From Flavobacterium salilacus subsp. salilacus (lineage in GTDB: Bacteria; Bacteroidota; Bacteroidia; Flavobacteriales; Flavobacteriaceae), in contig NZ_SKBP01000007.1 of assembly GCF_004634195.1 (NCBI RefSeq), forward strand, positions 62,001-126,000: a stretch of DNA of 64,000 nt, written 5' to 3'. The translations under genes and the position numbers were made by a program. Below are positions 51,195 through 61,468 of this stretch, piece by piece (position 1 is the stretch's first letter; the number at the start of each line of letters is the position of its first letter). The notes under the pieces were generated by a model. The model saw only the letters and a program-made list of their open reading frames with translations, searched no databases and was not told the origin of the DNA.

Positions 51195-52046
51195 ATGAAA
51201 CTGTACTATATACTCATTGCATTTTTTACAATCACCATTACAAACGCCCAGGACAAACAGCCCTACCAACTGTACACGCAAAAAGGTAAAAAAACCACGT
51301 ATAAAGAACTGCTGAAAACTGCTGCCAAGGCAGATGTGGTGTTTTTTGGCGAACATCATGATAACTCCATAAACCACTGGTTGGAGCTTGAGCTGACTAA
51401 AGATTTAAGCGCACAAAAAGGATTGGTAATGGGTGCGGAAATGATAGAAGCCGACAATCAGGATGAATTGAACCAATACCTGAAAGGCGAAATAGACCAA
51501 AAAGCGTTTGATACTGTGGCGCGCCTTTGGAATAATTATAAAACAGACTATAAGCCTTTGGTAGATTTTGCCAAAGAAAATAATATACCGTTTATTGCTA
51601 CCAATGTGCCCCGCCGCTATGCCAGCATGGTATATAAAAAAGGCTTTGGCGAGCTTGATGCCCTTACGGATGAGGAAAAAAGCTGGATAGCCCCGCTACC
51701 GATAGCGTATGACGCTACATTGCCGGGCTATGTAAAAATGCTGGAAATGATGGGCGGTCACGGTGGCGATAACCTGCCGAAAGCGCAGGCGGTAAAAGAT
51801 GCTACCATGGGCTACTTTATAGCGAAAAACCTACAGCCGGGCAAAGTATTCATCCACTACAACGGTACCTACCACAGCGATAATTTTGAAGGGATTAACT
51901 GGTACTTAAAGCGAGAAAAGCCCGAAGTTAAAATTATTACTATTGCAGCGGTATCGCAAAAAGACGTGGACAAGCTGGAAAAAGAGCATTTGCAAAAAGC
52001 CGATTTTATACTGGTAATAGATGAGGATATGACCAAGACGTATTAG
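51195..52046 (+). CDS. ChaN-like (haem-binding uptake, Tiki superfamily) exported protein
   Basis: A 283-residue protein with signal peptide MKLYYILIAFFTITITNAQ. The motif VVFFGEHHDNSINHWLELEL, later VIHYNGTYHSDNFEG-type His (IHYNGTYHSD) and the helical middle (ETLARLWNNYKTDYKPLV region) mark the ChaN/Tiki fold. Campylobacter ChaR/ChaN binds haem for iron uptake; relatives may be metallohydrolases. No lipobox, so soluble in the periplasm. Precedes the sdh operon but a 165-base spacer with a separate promoter separates them. Confidence 0.85.
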   Translation: MKLYYILIAFFTITITNAQDKQPYQLYTQKGKKTTYKELLKTAAKADVVFFGEHHDNSINHWLELELTKDLSAQKGLVMGAEMIEADNQDELNQYLKGEIDQKAFDTVARLWNNYKTDYKPLVDFAKENNIPFIATNVPRRYASMVYKKGFGELDALTDEEKSWIAPLPIAYDATLPGYVKMLEMMGGHGGDNLPKAQAVKDATMGYFIAKNLQPGKVFIHYNGTYHSDNFEGINWYLKREKPEVKIITIAAVSQKDVDKLEKEHLQKADFILVIDEDMTKTY

Positions 52047-52140
52047 TTATCAGCCGGTACCTCATAATAATACAAAAAACACATAATTTTTACGCTATAA
52101 AGCCACTATTTTATATTGATTATAAATTAGTGCGAAATGG

Positions 52141-52171
52141 TTGTAGCAATTGGGTTTTAGCTTTATTTTTG
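52141..52171 (+). promoter_or_regulatory. Promoter of the succinate dehydrogenase operon
   Basis: TTG 52141-52143, 20 bases, TATTTTTG 52164-52171. The leader is about 35 bases. Confidence 0.7.
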
Positions 52172-52211
52172 TTTAAATTTTTAAGAAACTTATTTATTTT
52201 AAACAAACACT

Positions 52212-53054
52212 ATGGCAAAATCTGCACTATTAAAGTCTTCTCTGGGTAAAAAATACTGGATGGCTTTGACAGGTTTATTTTTGTGTCTTTTTCTTGTAGG
52301 GCACTTATTGGGTAACTTACAGTTACTTTCCGGCAGTAAGGATGCTGCGCTTCACTTTAACCAGTATGCGCTTTTTATGACAAGCAATCCTGCGGTAAAA
52401 ATACTATCATACCTAACTTATTTTTCAATTCTGTTCCATGCTGTTGACGGGATAGTGCTTACCGTACAAAACCGTAAGGCAAGACCAAAGGGTTATGTAA
52501 AAAACAATCCTTCTGCCAATACAATATGGGCATCGCGAAACATGGCTGTTTTAGGTACGCTTATATTAGTATTTATCGTTACACACATGGTAAACTTTTG
52601 GGCAAAGATGCATTTTGACGAAAAAATGCCTTTACAAACCGTTACCATTAATGCCGGCGGTACTGATATGGAGTTTTATCTTACTACCAATGGCGATTAT
52701 TTGCCAAAATCGAGAGTAGATCAAAATGTTATAGAGATAAAAAACCGAACAGAATTTTATGATGCTGCGGCAGGCGTAAAAATAAATGAAGGCTATAAAG
52801 ATTTATACAAAATTACAGTAGCGTTCTTTAAAAATCCCGATTACGGTTTAATAGCTTCTATACTGTATGCGCTGGCTATGGTGGTACTGGGTTTTCACCT
52901 GTATCATGGTTTTGGCAGTGCGTTTCAGTCTATGGGAGTAAACAGCCCTAAGCACTCACCATTTATTAGAAATTTCGGAAAGGCTTTCTCAATAGTAGTA
53001 CCACTACTGTTCGCCATCATTCCGTTATACATTCATTTCATACTAAAAGTATAG
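52212..53054 (+). CDS. sdhC: Succinate dehydrogenase cytochrome b subunit
   Basis: A 280-residue membrane protein with five helices and haem-ligand histidines in [31 protein letters not shown] and [15 protein letters not shown], as in the two-haem type B enzymes. Between helices 3 and 4 (about residues 135-205) is a long polar loop ([19 protein letters not shown] and onward) absent from E. coli SdhC but seen in Bacteroidetes. It anchors SdhAB in the inner membrane and passes electrons to menaquinone. Confidence 0.94.
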   Translation: MAKSALLKSSLGKKYWMALTGLFLCLFLVGHLLGNLQLLSGSKDAALHFNQYALFMTSNPAVKILSYLTYFSILFHAVDGIVLTVQNRKARPKGYVKNNPSANTIWASRNMAVLGTLILVFIVTHMVNFWAKMHFDEKMPLQTVTINAGGTDMEFYLTTNGDYLPKSRVDQNVIEIKNRTEFYDAAAGVKINEGYKDLYKITVAFFKNPDYGLIASILYALAMVVLGFHLYHGFGSAFQSMGVNSPKHSPFIRNFGKAFSIVVPLLFAIIPLYIHFILKV

Positions 53055-53058
53055 TATT

Positions 53059-55059
53059 ATGGCTTTAGATTCTAAAATACCAAACGGACCCATTTCTGAT
53101 AAATGGACCGATTATAAAGACCACATTAACCTTGTAAACCCTGCCAACAAGCGTAATATAGATGTTATTATTGTAGGTACGGGGCTTGCGGGAGGCTCTG
53201 CTGCGGCAACACTTGCCGAGCTGGGATATAACGTTAAGGCATTTTGTTTTCAGGATTCTCCGCGTCGTGCGCACTCAATCGCTGCACAAGGAGGTATAAA
53301 CGCAGCCAAAAACTATCAGGGTGACGGTGACTCTACCTTCAGGTTATTTTACGATACTGTAAAAGGAGGTGACTATCGCGCTCGTGAGGCAAACGTACAC
53401 CGCCTTGCCGAAGTTTCGGCTAATATTATCGACCAGTGTGTGGCACAAGGTGTGCCATTGGCAAGAGAGTACGGCGGACTATTGGATAACCGCTCCTTCG
53501 GAGGTACACTGGTATCACGTACGTTTTATGCAAAAGGACAAACCGGGCAGCAATTACTGTTAGGAGCATACTCAGCAATGAACCGCCAGATAGGTCGTGG
53601 AAAGATACAAATGTATAACCGCCACGAAATGCTCGATCTTGTTGTAGTAAACGGCAAAGCAAGAGGTATTATAGCACGTAATCTTGTAACGGGTGAGCTT
53701 GAGCGCCACTCGGCACACGCTGTAGTAATCGCATCAGGAGGTTACGGTAACGTATTCTTCCTATCTACCAACGCTATGGGCAGTAACGCTACCGCAGCTT
53801 GGAAAGTACATAAAAAAGGAGCATTTTTTGCCAACCCATGTTATACCCAAATTCACCCAACCTGTATTCCGGTATCGGGCGACCACCAGTCAAAACTAAC
53901 CCTGATGTCAGAGTCGTTACGTAATGACGGACGTATATGGGTTCCTGCAAAACTGGAAGATGCACAGGCAATACGTGAAGGCAGATTGAAACCGACACAA
54001 CTTGCCGAAGAAGACAGAGATTATTACCTGGAAAGAAGATATCCATCATTTGGTAACCTTGTGCCCCGTGATGTTGCATCGCGCGCGGCAAAAGAAAGAT
54101 GTGATGCCGGCTATGGTGTAAACAAAACAGGCGAAGCCGTTTATCTTGACTTTGCATCAGCTATAATGCGTTATGGTAAAGAGCAGGCAAGAATAAAAGG
54201 TTTTGATGACAGTGATGCAGCTTTGGTTAAAAAACTGGGTACAGAAGTTATTGAAAACAAATACGGTAACCTGTTCCAGATGTATGAAAAAATTGTAGAT
54301 GAAAACCCATACCAAACCCCAATGATGATATACCCTGCGGTACATTACACTATGGGCGGCGTTTGGGTAGATTATAACCTTATGACTACGATAGAAGGTT
54401 GTTACGCCATTGGCGAAGCAAACTTCTCCGACCACGGAGCTAACCGTCTTGGTGCTTCGGCATTAATGCAGGGGCTTGCCGACGGTTACTTTGTATTGCC
54501 TTACACCATAGGCGATTACCTGGCAAAAGATATCCGTACAGGTAAAATACCTACCGATTTGCCCGAATTTGAAGAGGCAGAAAATAACGTAAGGACACAG
54601 CTTGAGCGTTTCATTAATAATAAAGGTACACATACAGTTGACCATTTCCACAGGCGTTTAGGCAAAATTATGTGGGATAAAGTAGGTATGGCACGTAATG
54701 CTCAAGGGCTTAACGAAGCCATTAACGAAATAGCAGCATTGCGCGAAGAATTTTACAGAGATGTAAAAGTACCGGGCACTATGGACAGCTTTAACCAAGA
54801 GCTTGAAAAAGCAATGCGAGTTGCCGATTTCCTGGAACTGGGAGAACTGTTTGCCAAAGATGCGCTGCACAGAAACGAATCGTGCGGAGGTCACTTCAGA
54901 GAAGAGTACCAAACCGAAGAAGGAGAGGCACAACGTGATGACGAAAACTTTGCCTATGTAGCTGCTTGGGAATATAAAGGCAAGCCAAGCGAGGCAGTGC
55001 TTCATAAAGAACAACTTGTTTTTGATAATGTTAAACTGGTACAACGTAGTTATAAATAA
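53059..55059 (+). CDS. sdhA: Succinate dehydrogenase/fumarate reductase flavoprotein
   Basis: A 666-residue subunit. The FAD fold [20 protein letters not shown], the covalent flavin region [20 protein letters not shown] (His), and the substrate site [11 protein letters not shown] and [15 protein letters not shown] are all visible. It oxidises succinate to fumarate in the citric acid cycle. Four bases after sdhC. The 75-base gap to sdhB contains a CTTAATACTTAATACT-like short repeat. Confidence 0.97.
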   Translation: MALDSKIPNGPISDKWTDYKDHINLVNPANKRNIDVIIVGTGLAGGSAAATLAELGYNVKAFCFQDSPRRAHSIAAQGGINAAKNYQGDGDSTFRLFYDTVKGGDYRAREANVHRLAEVSANIIDQCVAQGVPLAREYGGLLDNRSFGGTLVSRTFYAKGQTGQQLLLGAYSAMNRQIGRGKIQMYNRHEMLDLVVVNGKARGIIARNLVTGELERHSAHAVVIASGGYGNVFFLSTNAMGSNATAAWKVHKKGAFFANPCYTQIHPTCIPVSGDHQSKLTLMSESLRNDGRIWVPAKLEDAQAIREGRLKPTQLAEEDRDYYLERRYPSFGNLVPRDVASRAAKERCDAGYGVNKTGEAVYLDFASAIMRYGKEQARIKGFDDSDAALVKKLGTEVIENKYGNLFQMYEKIVDENPYQTPMMIYPAVHYTMGGVWVDYNLMTTIEGCYAIGEANFSDHGANRLGASALMQGLADGYFVLPYTIGDYLAKDIRTGKIPTDLPEFEEAENNVRTQLERFINNKGTHTVDHFHRRLGKIMWDKVGMARNAQGLNEAINEIAALREEFYRDVKVPGTMDSFNQELEKAMRVADFLELGELFAKDALHRNESCGGHFREEYQTEEGEAQRDDENFAYVAAWEYKGKPSEAVLHKEQLVFDNVKLVQRSYK

Positions 55060-55134
55060 GATTTTAGTACAGAGCATTGAGATGTTAGATATAAATCTTG
55101 ATACTCAATACTTAATACTTAATACTGATAAAAG

Positions 55135-55878
55135 ATGAATCTTAAATTAAAAATATGGCGTCAGAAAGACGCAAAAGATGCAGGGAGAATGGTTGATTAT
55201 AACATCAGCGATGTTTCTCCGGATATGTCTTTCCTTGAAATGCTCGATGTTTTAAACGAAGATCTGAACAATAAAGGAGAAGACCCTGTTGCTTTTGACC
55301 ACGACTGCCGTGAAGGTATTTGCGGTATGTGTTCGCTTCACATTAATGGTGAACCTCACGGACCGGACAGGGGTATAACCACCTGTCAGCTTCACATGAG
55401 GAAGTTTAAAGACGGCGATACTATTTACATAGAGCCTTTCCGCGCTAAGGCATTTCCTGTAATAAAAGACTTGGTTGTAAACAGGTCTGCTTTTGACAGG
55501 ATACAGCAAGCCGGTGGTTTTATATCGGTAAACACATCAGGTAATACGCAGGATGCCAACGCTATCCCGATCCAAAAACACAATGCCGACCTTGCTTTTG
55601 ATGCTGCTACCTGTATTGGTTGCGGTGCATGTGTGGCAAGCTGTAAAAATGCTTCGGCTATGCTTTTCGTTTCGGCTAAAGTATCGCAGTTTGCACTGTT
55701 ACCCCAAGGCAGGATAGAAGCTACCGAGCGTGTACTTAACATGGTTAAAAAAATGGACGAAGAAGGCTTTGGTAACTGTACCAATACCGGTGCCTGTGAG
55801 GTAGAATGCCCTAAAGGTATTTCGCTTGAAAACATTGCCCGTATGAACAGGGAATACCTGTTTGCAAGCCTTAAATAA
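55135..55878 (+). CDS. sdhB: Succinate dehydrogenase iron-sulfur subunit
   Basis: A 247-residue subunit. The plant-type [2Fe-2S] site is in [17 protein letters not shown] and TCQLHM. The [4Fe-4S] and [3Fe-4S] sites are in [13 protein letters not shown] and [15 protein letters not shown]. It carries electrons from the flavin to the cytochrome b subunit. Last gene of the operon, followed by a strong terminator. Confidence 0.97.
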   Translation: MNLKLKIWRQKDAKDAGRMVDYNISDVSPDMSFLEMLDVLNEDLNNKGEDPVAFDHDCREGICGMCSLHINGEPHGPDRGITTCQLHMRKFKDGDTIYIEPFRAKAFPVIKDLVVNRSAFDRIQQAGGFISVNTSGNTQDANAIPIQKHNADLAFDAATCIGCGACVASCKNASAMLFVSAKVSQFALLPQGRIEATERVLNMVKKMDEEGFGNCTNTGACEVECPKGISLENIARMNREYLFASLK

Positions 55879-55903
55879 GAAAGAATAACTTTTTATATTT
55901 AAA

Positions 55904-55932
55904 AAGCGCATCCTGAACAGGATGCGCTTGTT
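55904..55932 (+). terminator. Terminator after sdhB
   Basis: Perfect 12-base stem AAGCGCATCCTG (55904-55915) with CAGGATGCGCTT (55918-55929). Flanking A/T runs let it also end the convergent KAP gene. Confidence 0.85.
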
Positions 55933-55935
55933 TGT

Positions 55936-58089
55936 TTAGTTCTTTGGCTCTTCTTCCTCTTTATCTTTTCTATACCAATAAATAAATTGTAAAGCATTTT
56001 CTTCTTCTGAAGAATAATGTATATCTGAGTCAGGATGTGAATTGATTCCTTTACTATTTGGTATGTATTCAGGATAAAATTCTAATAATTTTCGATATAC
56101 AAAATCAACATCAAGTCTTGCTTTTAGATTATCATAACTATCTTCTGATAAAGCTCCAAAATGAGTGTTATTCCAGTATGGAGCAAAATTTCTAATTAAT
56201 AGCATTATATTTTCTTTAGAGACACTTTCTTCAATAAAGGAGTTAAACTCTTCTTTGTCACTAAAGCTCCAAGCATATATAATCATTCCGTTCTCTCGGT
56301 TTTCAGGATTTTCATAAAAAGGGGTGTCACTTTTTTCTTCTTTTAGTTTTTGAACTATTATTGCATACAGCTCATTATTATAGGGTGTATCTTTATCGAA
56401 ATGCAATACATAACGACATAAAGTCTTTAAATCTAATTGTTTTCCAATTTTAGTTGCAATTTCAGCATTGTCATTTGCCGAATCCCTATCCAATACTTTA
56501 GCAATTTTATTGAATATTCGTTCTCTACTGTTTTCTATAATTCTGTTGTCTCCAGTAGTGGGAATTACAATATTATGCTTTGCCAGAAATAAAAGTAATT
56601 TATTTCTTTCGTTGATTTTTTCAGTATTGGAAATTATATCTTCTAATCGGAATGTAAATGTGTGAATGGGATTTTTTTGTATTAACTGCTCTAATACCTC
56701 TAAAGACTCTTGTTCATTATCTTCTTTAATAAACTTGAACAAAGATTTTACTTTAGCTTGAGATATCTTTCTTTCTGTATGGTATGAAAAGTACTTTTCG
56801 AAATGGTTTGCTGAGTTAATTCTTAGTTCACTCGATACTTTGTCTTTATTTTCAGATAATGTACCTCTTTCCATACTATCTATTGATGGAAAAAGTAAAT
56901 CAATTATTTTCATTGAACTTTTATGTTTCTCGTCCAATATTTTTCGATAACCCTTAATTGGTTCTGACGATTCAAATTCGTCATTAAAATCAATTATTTG
57001 TATAAATGAGGACAAAATAACCGAAGATTGATAGTCATATTTTTTGATTTCATTATAACATTCTTCATCAGTTATTTTCAAATATTCAAGTAAGAATAAA
57101 TCTCTCAAGTTAACTTCTTCTCCAATAGCAAAAGCACTTATAAAAAAGCTATTTAATAAACGAAGTACTTCTCTAGGACTTTTAAAGGAGAGATTATTAT
57201 AATTGTGTAAAATGTCTTTATATTCATCTTCCTTATCTAGAAAATTAAGCAAAGAAGTAGTATGTTTAAATTTCATTTCGAAAAACAACTGTAAATCCTC
57301 TTTTTCAATTTTGGGTAATACTATGGGTATGTTTATAATTTTCTCAAGAAACAGCTTACCGTCTTGCTTGTCTGTTCCATACCTATGGTGTATTGCTTTT
57401 GCAACCTGTTCAGGGTCAAGCGTTATAATGTAAATAAGGTTTTTAAAGTTAGCGTTTAGTTTTATTATTTTTAGGAGGGTGTATATTTCATCTTTATCAA
57501 GGCGGTCAATATCATCAACATAAACAGCAATTTTATAGTCAGACTTTTCCAATTCACTATCTATTTTTTCTTTGATATCTTCAAGAGTTGGCTTTTCTCC
57601 TTCCAGATCTTCGCCTAAGGCTTCCAGAATTCTATGAGGCTCAAAAGTAATTTTAGCATTATTACTCATCGCCCCTATCGAGGCGGATAGTTTAATGGCT
57701 TTCATATAACGACTAAACTTTCGAATGTATCTACCAGCCTTTTTAAAATTATCTTTTTTATCAAGGAGTAATTTTTTAGATAGTCCATCAAAAAAATCAA
57801 ATAGCATTTCATCCTCAGTAGAGTAACGCCAAGGGTTAAATTCATATTTTAAAATTCTTTTATTACCCTCTTCGTCTTCAAACTCTGCTAATTTGTTTTT
57901 GATCAAATTCATGAATGAGGTTTTCCCGTCACCCCATTTACCCTGAATACCAATTACGATACATTCAGGATTTTCCGTATTTTTCTGAATTATTGTATTT
58001 ACTTTTTCGGCATAGTGGCTAAAGTTAAAAATGTCCTCTTCTATTGATGATATAGGAGAATCGTTTAGTAGGTATTCCTTTTTTGTCAT
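55936..58089 (-). CDS. KAP-family P-loop NTPase
   Basis: A 717-residue protein. Walker A is GKWGDGKTSF (residues 50-59), followed by the KAP hallmark KYEFNPWRYSTEDEM (about 81-95), and Walker B is AVYVDDIDRLDKDEIY (about 188-203). A sensor-like region (NLIYIITLDPEQVAKAIHHR) and PREVLRLLNSFF complete the STAND/KAP ATPase part (residues 1-330). The remaining 390 residues are helical without recognised domains. No clear membrane helices, unlike many KAP proteins. Some KAP NTPases take part in phage exclusion or membrane signalling; none is proven here. AT-rich and alone between housekeeping genes, so probably acquired. Confidence 0.85.
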   Translation of the reverse strand: MTKKEYLLNDSPISSIEEDIFNFSHYAEKVNTIIQKNTENPECIVIGIQGKWGDGKTSFMNLIKNKLAEFEDEEGNKRILKYEFNPWRYSTEDEMLFDFFDGLSKKLLLDKKDNFKKAGRYIRKFSRYMKAIKLSASIGAMSNNAKITFEPHRILEALGEDLEGEKPTLEDIKEKIDSELEKSDYKIAVYVDDIDRLDKDEIYTLLKIIKLNANFKNLIYIITLDPEQVAKAIHHRYGTDKQDGKLFLEKIINIPIVLPKIEKEDLQLFFEMKFKHTTSLLNFLDKEDEYKDILHNYNNLSFKSPREVLRLLNSFFISAFAIGEEVNLRDLFLLEYLKITDEECYNEIKKYDYQSSVILSSFIQIIDFNDEFESSEPIKGYRKILDEKHKSSMKIIDLLFPSIDSMERGTLSENKDKVSSELRINSANHFEKYFSYHTERKISQAKVKSLFKFIKEDNEQESLEVLEQLIQKNPIHTFTFRLEDIISNTEKINERNKLLLFLAKHNIVIPTTGDNRIIENSRERIFNKIAKVLDRDSANDNAEIATKIGKQLDLKTLCRYVLHFDKDTPYNNELYAIIVQKLKEEKSDTPFYENPENRENGMIIYAWSFSDKEEFNSFIEESVSKENIMLLIRNFAPYWNNTHFGALSEDSYDNLKARLDVDFVYRKLLEFYPEYIPNSKGINSHPDSDIHYSSEEENALQFIYWYRKDKEEEEPKN

Positions 58090-58130
58090 TGGATTTTATT
58101 TTAGCTAAATTTATAAAATAAAATCTTGCC

Positions 58131-58904
58131 ATGAGTATATTAAAAACCTCCCTGATACAAACCTCCCTCACTTGGGAAAACCATCAAGCGAACCGCGACA
58201 ACTTTACCGAAAAGATAAACAGTATAGAAAGTACCGACCTGATACTGCTACCCGAAATGTTTGCCACAGGGTTTACCATGCAGCCCGAAGGCGTAGCCGA
58301 AACCATGAGCGGCAAATCGGTACAGTGGATGCAGGAAATGGCGGTAGCGAAAGACTGCGCCATAACGGGGAGTTTGGTTATTGCCGAAAACGGTAACTAT
58401 TACAATAGGTTGTTATTTGTGTATCCTGACGGGAGTTATACAACGTATGACAAACGCCACCTGTTTACCCTTGCGGGCGAGGAGAAGCATTATACCGCAG
58501 GCAGCGACAGGCTTGTTATAGCATACAAAGGCTGGAAGATATGCCCGCTGGTGTGTTATGACCTTCGGTTTCCTGTTTTCTCTCGTAATACGGTAGATTT
58601 TGATTTGTTGCTGTATGTGGCAAACTGGCCGCAAGTGCGCATACAGGCTTGGGATGCTTTACTAAAAGCGCGCGCCATTGAAAATATGTGTTATACAGCA
58701 GGCGTAAACCGTATAGGGCAGGACAATAACGGGCACAATTACAGCGGTCACTCGCAAGTGGTAGATGGTTTAGGCGACTACTTGTTAGAGCCTTTTGCCT
58801 ACGAAGATGTTTTGACTGTTGAACTGGACAAAACCGAGCTGGACAAAGCCCGTAAAAAGTTCGGGTTTCTTCATGACAGGGATAGTTTTACCCTCCAAGG
58901 TTAA
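58131..58904 (+). CDS. Nitrilase-family amidohydrolase (omega-amidase/YafV-like)
   Basis: A 257-residue enzyme with the catalytic triad Glu42 (LILLPEMFATGF), Lys108 (TYDKRHLFTLAGE) and Cys142 (LVCYDLRFPVF). These surroundings fit the YafV/Nit2 omega-amidase branch, which hydrolyses alpha-ketoglutaramate or ketosuccinamate, repairing products of transaminases; the substrate here is inferred. Cytosolic. The 3' end overlaps the convergent Ig-like lipoprotein gene by 17 bases. Confidence 0.92.
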   Translation: MSILKTSLIQTSLTWENHQANRDNFTEKINSIESTDLILLPEMFATGFTMQPEGVAETMSGKSVQWMQEMAVAKDCAITGSLVIAENGNYYNRLLFVYPDGSYTTYDKRHLFTLAGEEKHYTAGSDRLVIAYKGWKICPLVCYDLRFPVFSRNTVDFDLLLYVANWPQVRIQAWDALLKARAIENMCYTAGVNRIGQDNNGHNYSGHSQVVDGLGDYLLEPFAYEDVLTVELDKTELDKARKKFGFLHDRDSFTLQG

Positions 58905-60510
58905 ACTCCTCGTTTACATCCCATAAGGCAAGTAGTTTTATAGGCTCGCCTTTTCTGTAAATAACCTGTTCCGGTTGCTTTTTTTCGAGGTAATTGCCCG
59001 TATCCCACTCGCCATTGCCGTTATCATCATAAATTACGCGCAGTATATACTGGTCGGGCAGCATGGCATCAAAGTTTATTTGCGTTTCGCCTTCCGAATA
59101 ATATTCGGCTTTTACTTCCTCGCTGGCGTTTAATACCTGTAATATCAGGGGGAATCGGTTTACGTTTGCCAGCTTTATTCGCAGGTTTCCGTAGTCGTTC
59201 AAACTTCGGGTGCTGAGGTTGTAAGTGAGCGTGTCATTTTCTTTTTCATAAAAATCGCGCAGCGCACCCGGCATCAGCGTAAAGGCGTATTTTTGGTCTT
59301 CTTCCTTTTCAAAATCAAATACCAGTTCCTGCTTAAAATCGTCATACACATAGGTGTAGGGCACAGCGGTAGAGTCTTTACGGATAAGGCTTATTTTGGT
59401 ACTGTCTATAGCGGTTAAGGGTGTCGTGGTATTCAGGGTAAACTTTTCACGAAAATGTAGTCCGCCCTTTTGTACGGCAGTTACCAAAAGCGAGTCGGCA
59501 GCCTTCATTTCTTTAAATTTAATAACAAAATCCTTTATCGAGTCGCGGTAAGCCATATTCACGCTAAGCGAATCGGCTGTAATGTTGCGGGGCAACCATA
59601 CCTGTACCGAGTCTTTATCCTTCACGTTGGTAGTTAGGGTTTCTATAGCTTCGTTGGTAGCGGCATTGGCTACTTTTATTTTAATGTCTTTTCCTATTGC
59701 TGTTCCTTCATACCCGGCAATGAGCCTGTTAGCGTTTTCCTGTTTCGGCTTTTTGGCGTTAAAGGGTAATTTTTCCTTAAATAATTCTAACTGATACAAT
59801 GTATCGTTAGGTACGGTTATAGTATAGGGCAGAAAAGCAATTTTGTCGCTCTTTGGGTCATAACGGTAGTTATTGTTATCATCTTTTATTGCAAACAAGC
59901 GATACCTGCCTTCTTTAAGGTTTTCTAACGAATACATCGTCATACTGTCGAGGGTATTGGTAACGTAACGCGGACGCTCTTTAAACACGGTAGAGTCGTT
60001 ATACGTTTCGTTATCCTCATATAACATTAGGGTAACAAAATTATCAGTTTTTTGGCTAAAGGCATCCTTAATTTTTCCGCCCAGTGTGAGCGAGTCAATG
60101 TATGTTCCTGTCGAGAATACAAATTTAAACTGCGAGTAGGGGTTACCCTCATTATTATCGGTAATGCTTTGCCCAAAGTTAAAACTGTAGGTAGTGTTGG
60201 GTTGCAGTGTGTCCTTTATTTTTATACGGATATATTTACTTGCGCTGCCTGTGGGGGTAATAAGGGGTTGGTTTTCCATAGGCGGCGAAATAATGAGCTG
60301 TTTGTTTACATCCTTTATTTTGATGTACTCGTTAAAATCGACACGTATTTCAGTACCGTTAAACTGGGTACTCATGTTGCGTGGCGAGCTGCTTACCAGC
60401 ACCGGTGCAATAGTATCCATCGAACCGCCTGTTATAGAGCCTCTTTTGGCACAACCTGTTAGCGACAGGGCAATAAATAATATATAAAGCAGAAATCGGT
60501 TCTTCAGCAT
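58888..60510 (-). CDS. Ig-like domain lipoprotein
   Basis: A 540-residue lipoprotein (MLKNRFLLYILFIALSLTGC, Cys20). The mature part starts with a bacterial Ig-like (SbsA-type) domain at about residues 33-135 (APVLVSSSPRNMSTQFNGTE, YSFNFGQSITDNNEGN). A carboxypeptidase-regulatory-like segment (ENLKEGRYRLFAIKDDNNN) and further beta regions follow, ending with PDQYILRVIYDDNGNGEWD. It is a Bacteroidetes-wide surface or periplasmic protein of unknown role. Overlaps the amidase gene tail-to-tail. Confidence 0.85.
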   Translation of the reverse strand: MLKNRFLLYILFIALSLTGCAKRGSITGGSMDTIAPVLVSSSPRNMSTQFNGTEIRVDFNEYIKIKDVNKQLIISPPMENQPLITPTGSASKYIRIKIKDTLQPNTTYSFNFGQSITDNNEGNPYSQFKFVFSTGTYIDSLTLGGKIKDAFSQKTDNFVTLMLYEDNETYNDSTVFKERPRYVTNTLDSMTMYSLENLKEGRYRLFAIKDDNNNYRYDPKSDKIAFLPYTITVPNDTLYQLELFKEKLPFNAKKPKQENANRLIAGYEGTAIGKDIKIKVANAATNEAIETLTTNVKDKDSVQVWLPRNITADSLSVNMAYRDSIKDFVIKFKEMKAADSLLVTAVQKGGLHFREKFTLNTTTPLTAIDSTKISLIRKDSTAVPYTYVYDDFKQELVFDFEKEEDQKYAFTLMPGALRDFYEKENDTLTYNLSTRSLNDYGNLRIKLANVNRFPLILQVLNASEEVKAEYYSEGETQINFDAMLPDQYILRVIYDDNGNGEWDTGNYLEKKQPEQVIYRKGEPIKLLALWDVNEEFNLGG

Positions 60511-60573
60511 GGTATATTCTTTAACTGCACAAAATAACGATTATATTCAGTTTAATTAAAATTTTTTTACACT

Positions 60574-60599
60574 TTCCCTTCTCTTTCGGAGAGGGGTTA
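60574..60599. repeat. C-rich/G-rich interspersed repeat reaching the comF stop
   Basis: Minus strand reads CCTAACCCCTCTCCGAAAGA then GAAGGG. The TAA in this repeat is the stop codon of comF (plus 60597-60599). The hairpin CCCTTCTC-TTTC-GGAGAGGGG may act as a weak terminator. Confidence 0.65.
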
Positions 60600-61280
60600 G
60601 GAATGTGCATAGGCAATAGTTACAATGCTCAGTTTGCTGTCGGGGACTTTCAGCAAAGCCTTTCCGCACGACTCCAGCGTTGCTCCTGTAGTGATAACGT
60701 CGTCTATAAGCAAAAAGTGTTTACCGCTGTCGGCATCGGTAAAGTCAACATCAAAAGCACTGCCTATAATGGCTGCCCTTGCCGCGAGGTTCTTTTTGGT
60801 TTGCGTTTTGTTGTAGGTAGTACGCAGCAGTATATCTTCGTTATAGTTTACATTCAGCCCTTCGGCTAAAGCCTTACCAAATTCGGCAACCTGATTGTAC
60901 CCGCGTTCGCGAAGCTTTTTAGGGTGTAGCGGTACGGGTATCACATCGGTAACCGATTGCAGTGCGGGTACACCCTTTAGTTCCTGAGCATACCATTGTC
61001 CCATGAGTTTACCAATGTCCTGCTGCCCTTTGTACTTGAGGTTGTGAATAAGCTGTTGTACCAATCCCTGTTTATGAAAATACAGTAACGCCGAAGCGTG
61101 CTCCAGTGGCAGCCTGCCGTAAAACCGCTTAAAAGTTTCGTTTTCTGCTGATAAATGATGTTGGGTATAAGGCATATTGTGCATACAGGCAATACATACT
61201 GTATATTCATTTTCCAGTAAAATGTTGCTGCAACCGGGGCAGGTTTTCGGGAAGAGTATGTTGGCAAGGCTTTTTAGCAT
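60597..61280 (-). CDS. ComF family protein (phosphoribosyltransferase-like)
   Basis: A 227-residue protein from the start at 61280 (MLKSLANILFPKTCPGC). The N-terminal zinc ribbon has CPGC and CIAC pairs (about residues 14-35). The C-terminal type I phosphoribosyltransferase domain has the PRPP loop FLLIDDVITTGATLESC (about 186-202). Homologues (ComFC, GntX) act in DNA uptake/competence or related metabolism. The last residues and stop are encoded by an interspersed repeat. Upstream 61281-61456 shows nothing else. Confidence 0.9.
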   Translation of the reverse strand: MLKSLANILFPKTCPGCSNILLENEYTVCIACMHNMPYTQHHLSAENETFKRFYGRLPLEHASALLYFHKQGLVQQLIHNLKYKGQQDIGKLMGQWYAQELKGVPALQSVTDVIPVPLHPKKLRERGYNQVAEFGKALAEGLNVNYNEDILLRTTYNKTQTKKNLAARAAIIGSAFDVDFTDADSGKHFLLIDDVITTGATLESCGKALLKVPDSKLSIVTIAYAHS

Positions 61281-61456
61281 AATAAAGTAATTATTTAGCG
61301 GTTTTAAAGATATAAAAAACACGATTTATCAGGTTTTTTAATTGAATATTTTTAAGCTCTCCCAACAGTATTTTGAGAATGCTATAAATCCTGTAAAAAG
61401 ATACTGCTTTTACTTTTTTCTACTGATTTACTGCTATGATATATAATCGCTTTTTA

Positions 61457-61464
61457 TATTTTTG
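61457..61464 (+). promoter_or_regulatory. -7 promoter element of glyS, almost at the start codon
   Basis: TATTTTTG ends 4 bases before the ATG at 61469, the same geometry as at dinB. No good -33 element was found. Confidence 0.5.
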
Positions 61465-61468
61465 CATC

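Noticed and set aside
55060..55134. Possible regulatory RNA between sdhA and sdhB
   Set aside because: The sequence is mostly the short repeat CTTAATACTTAATACT type without a convincing fold.
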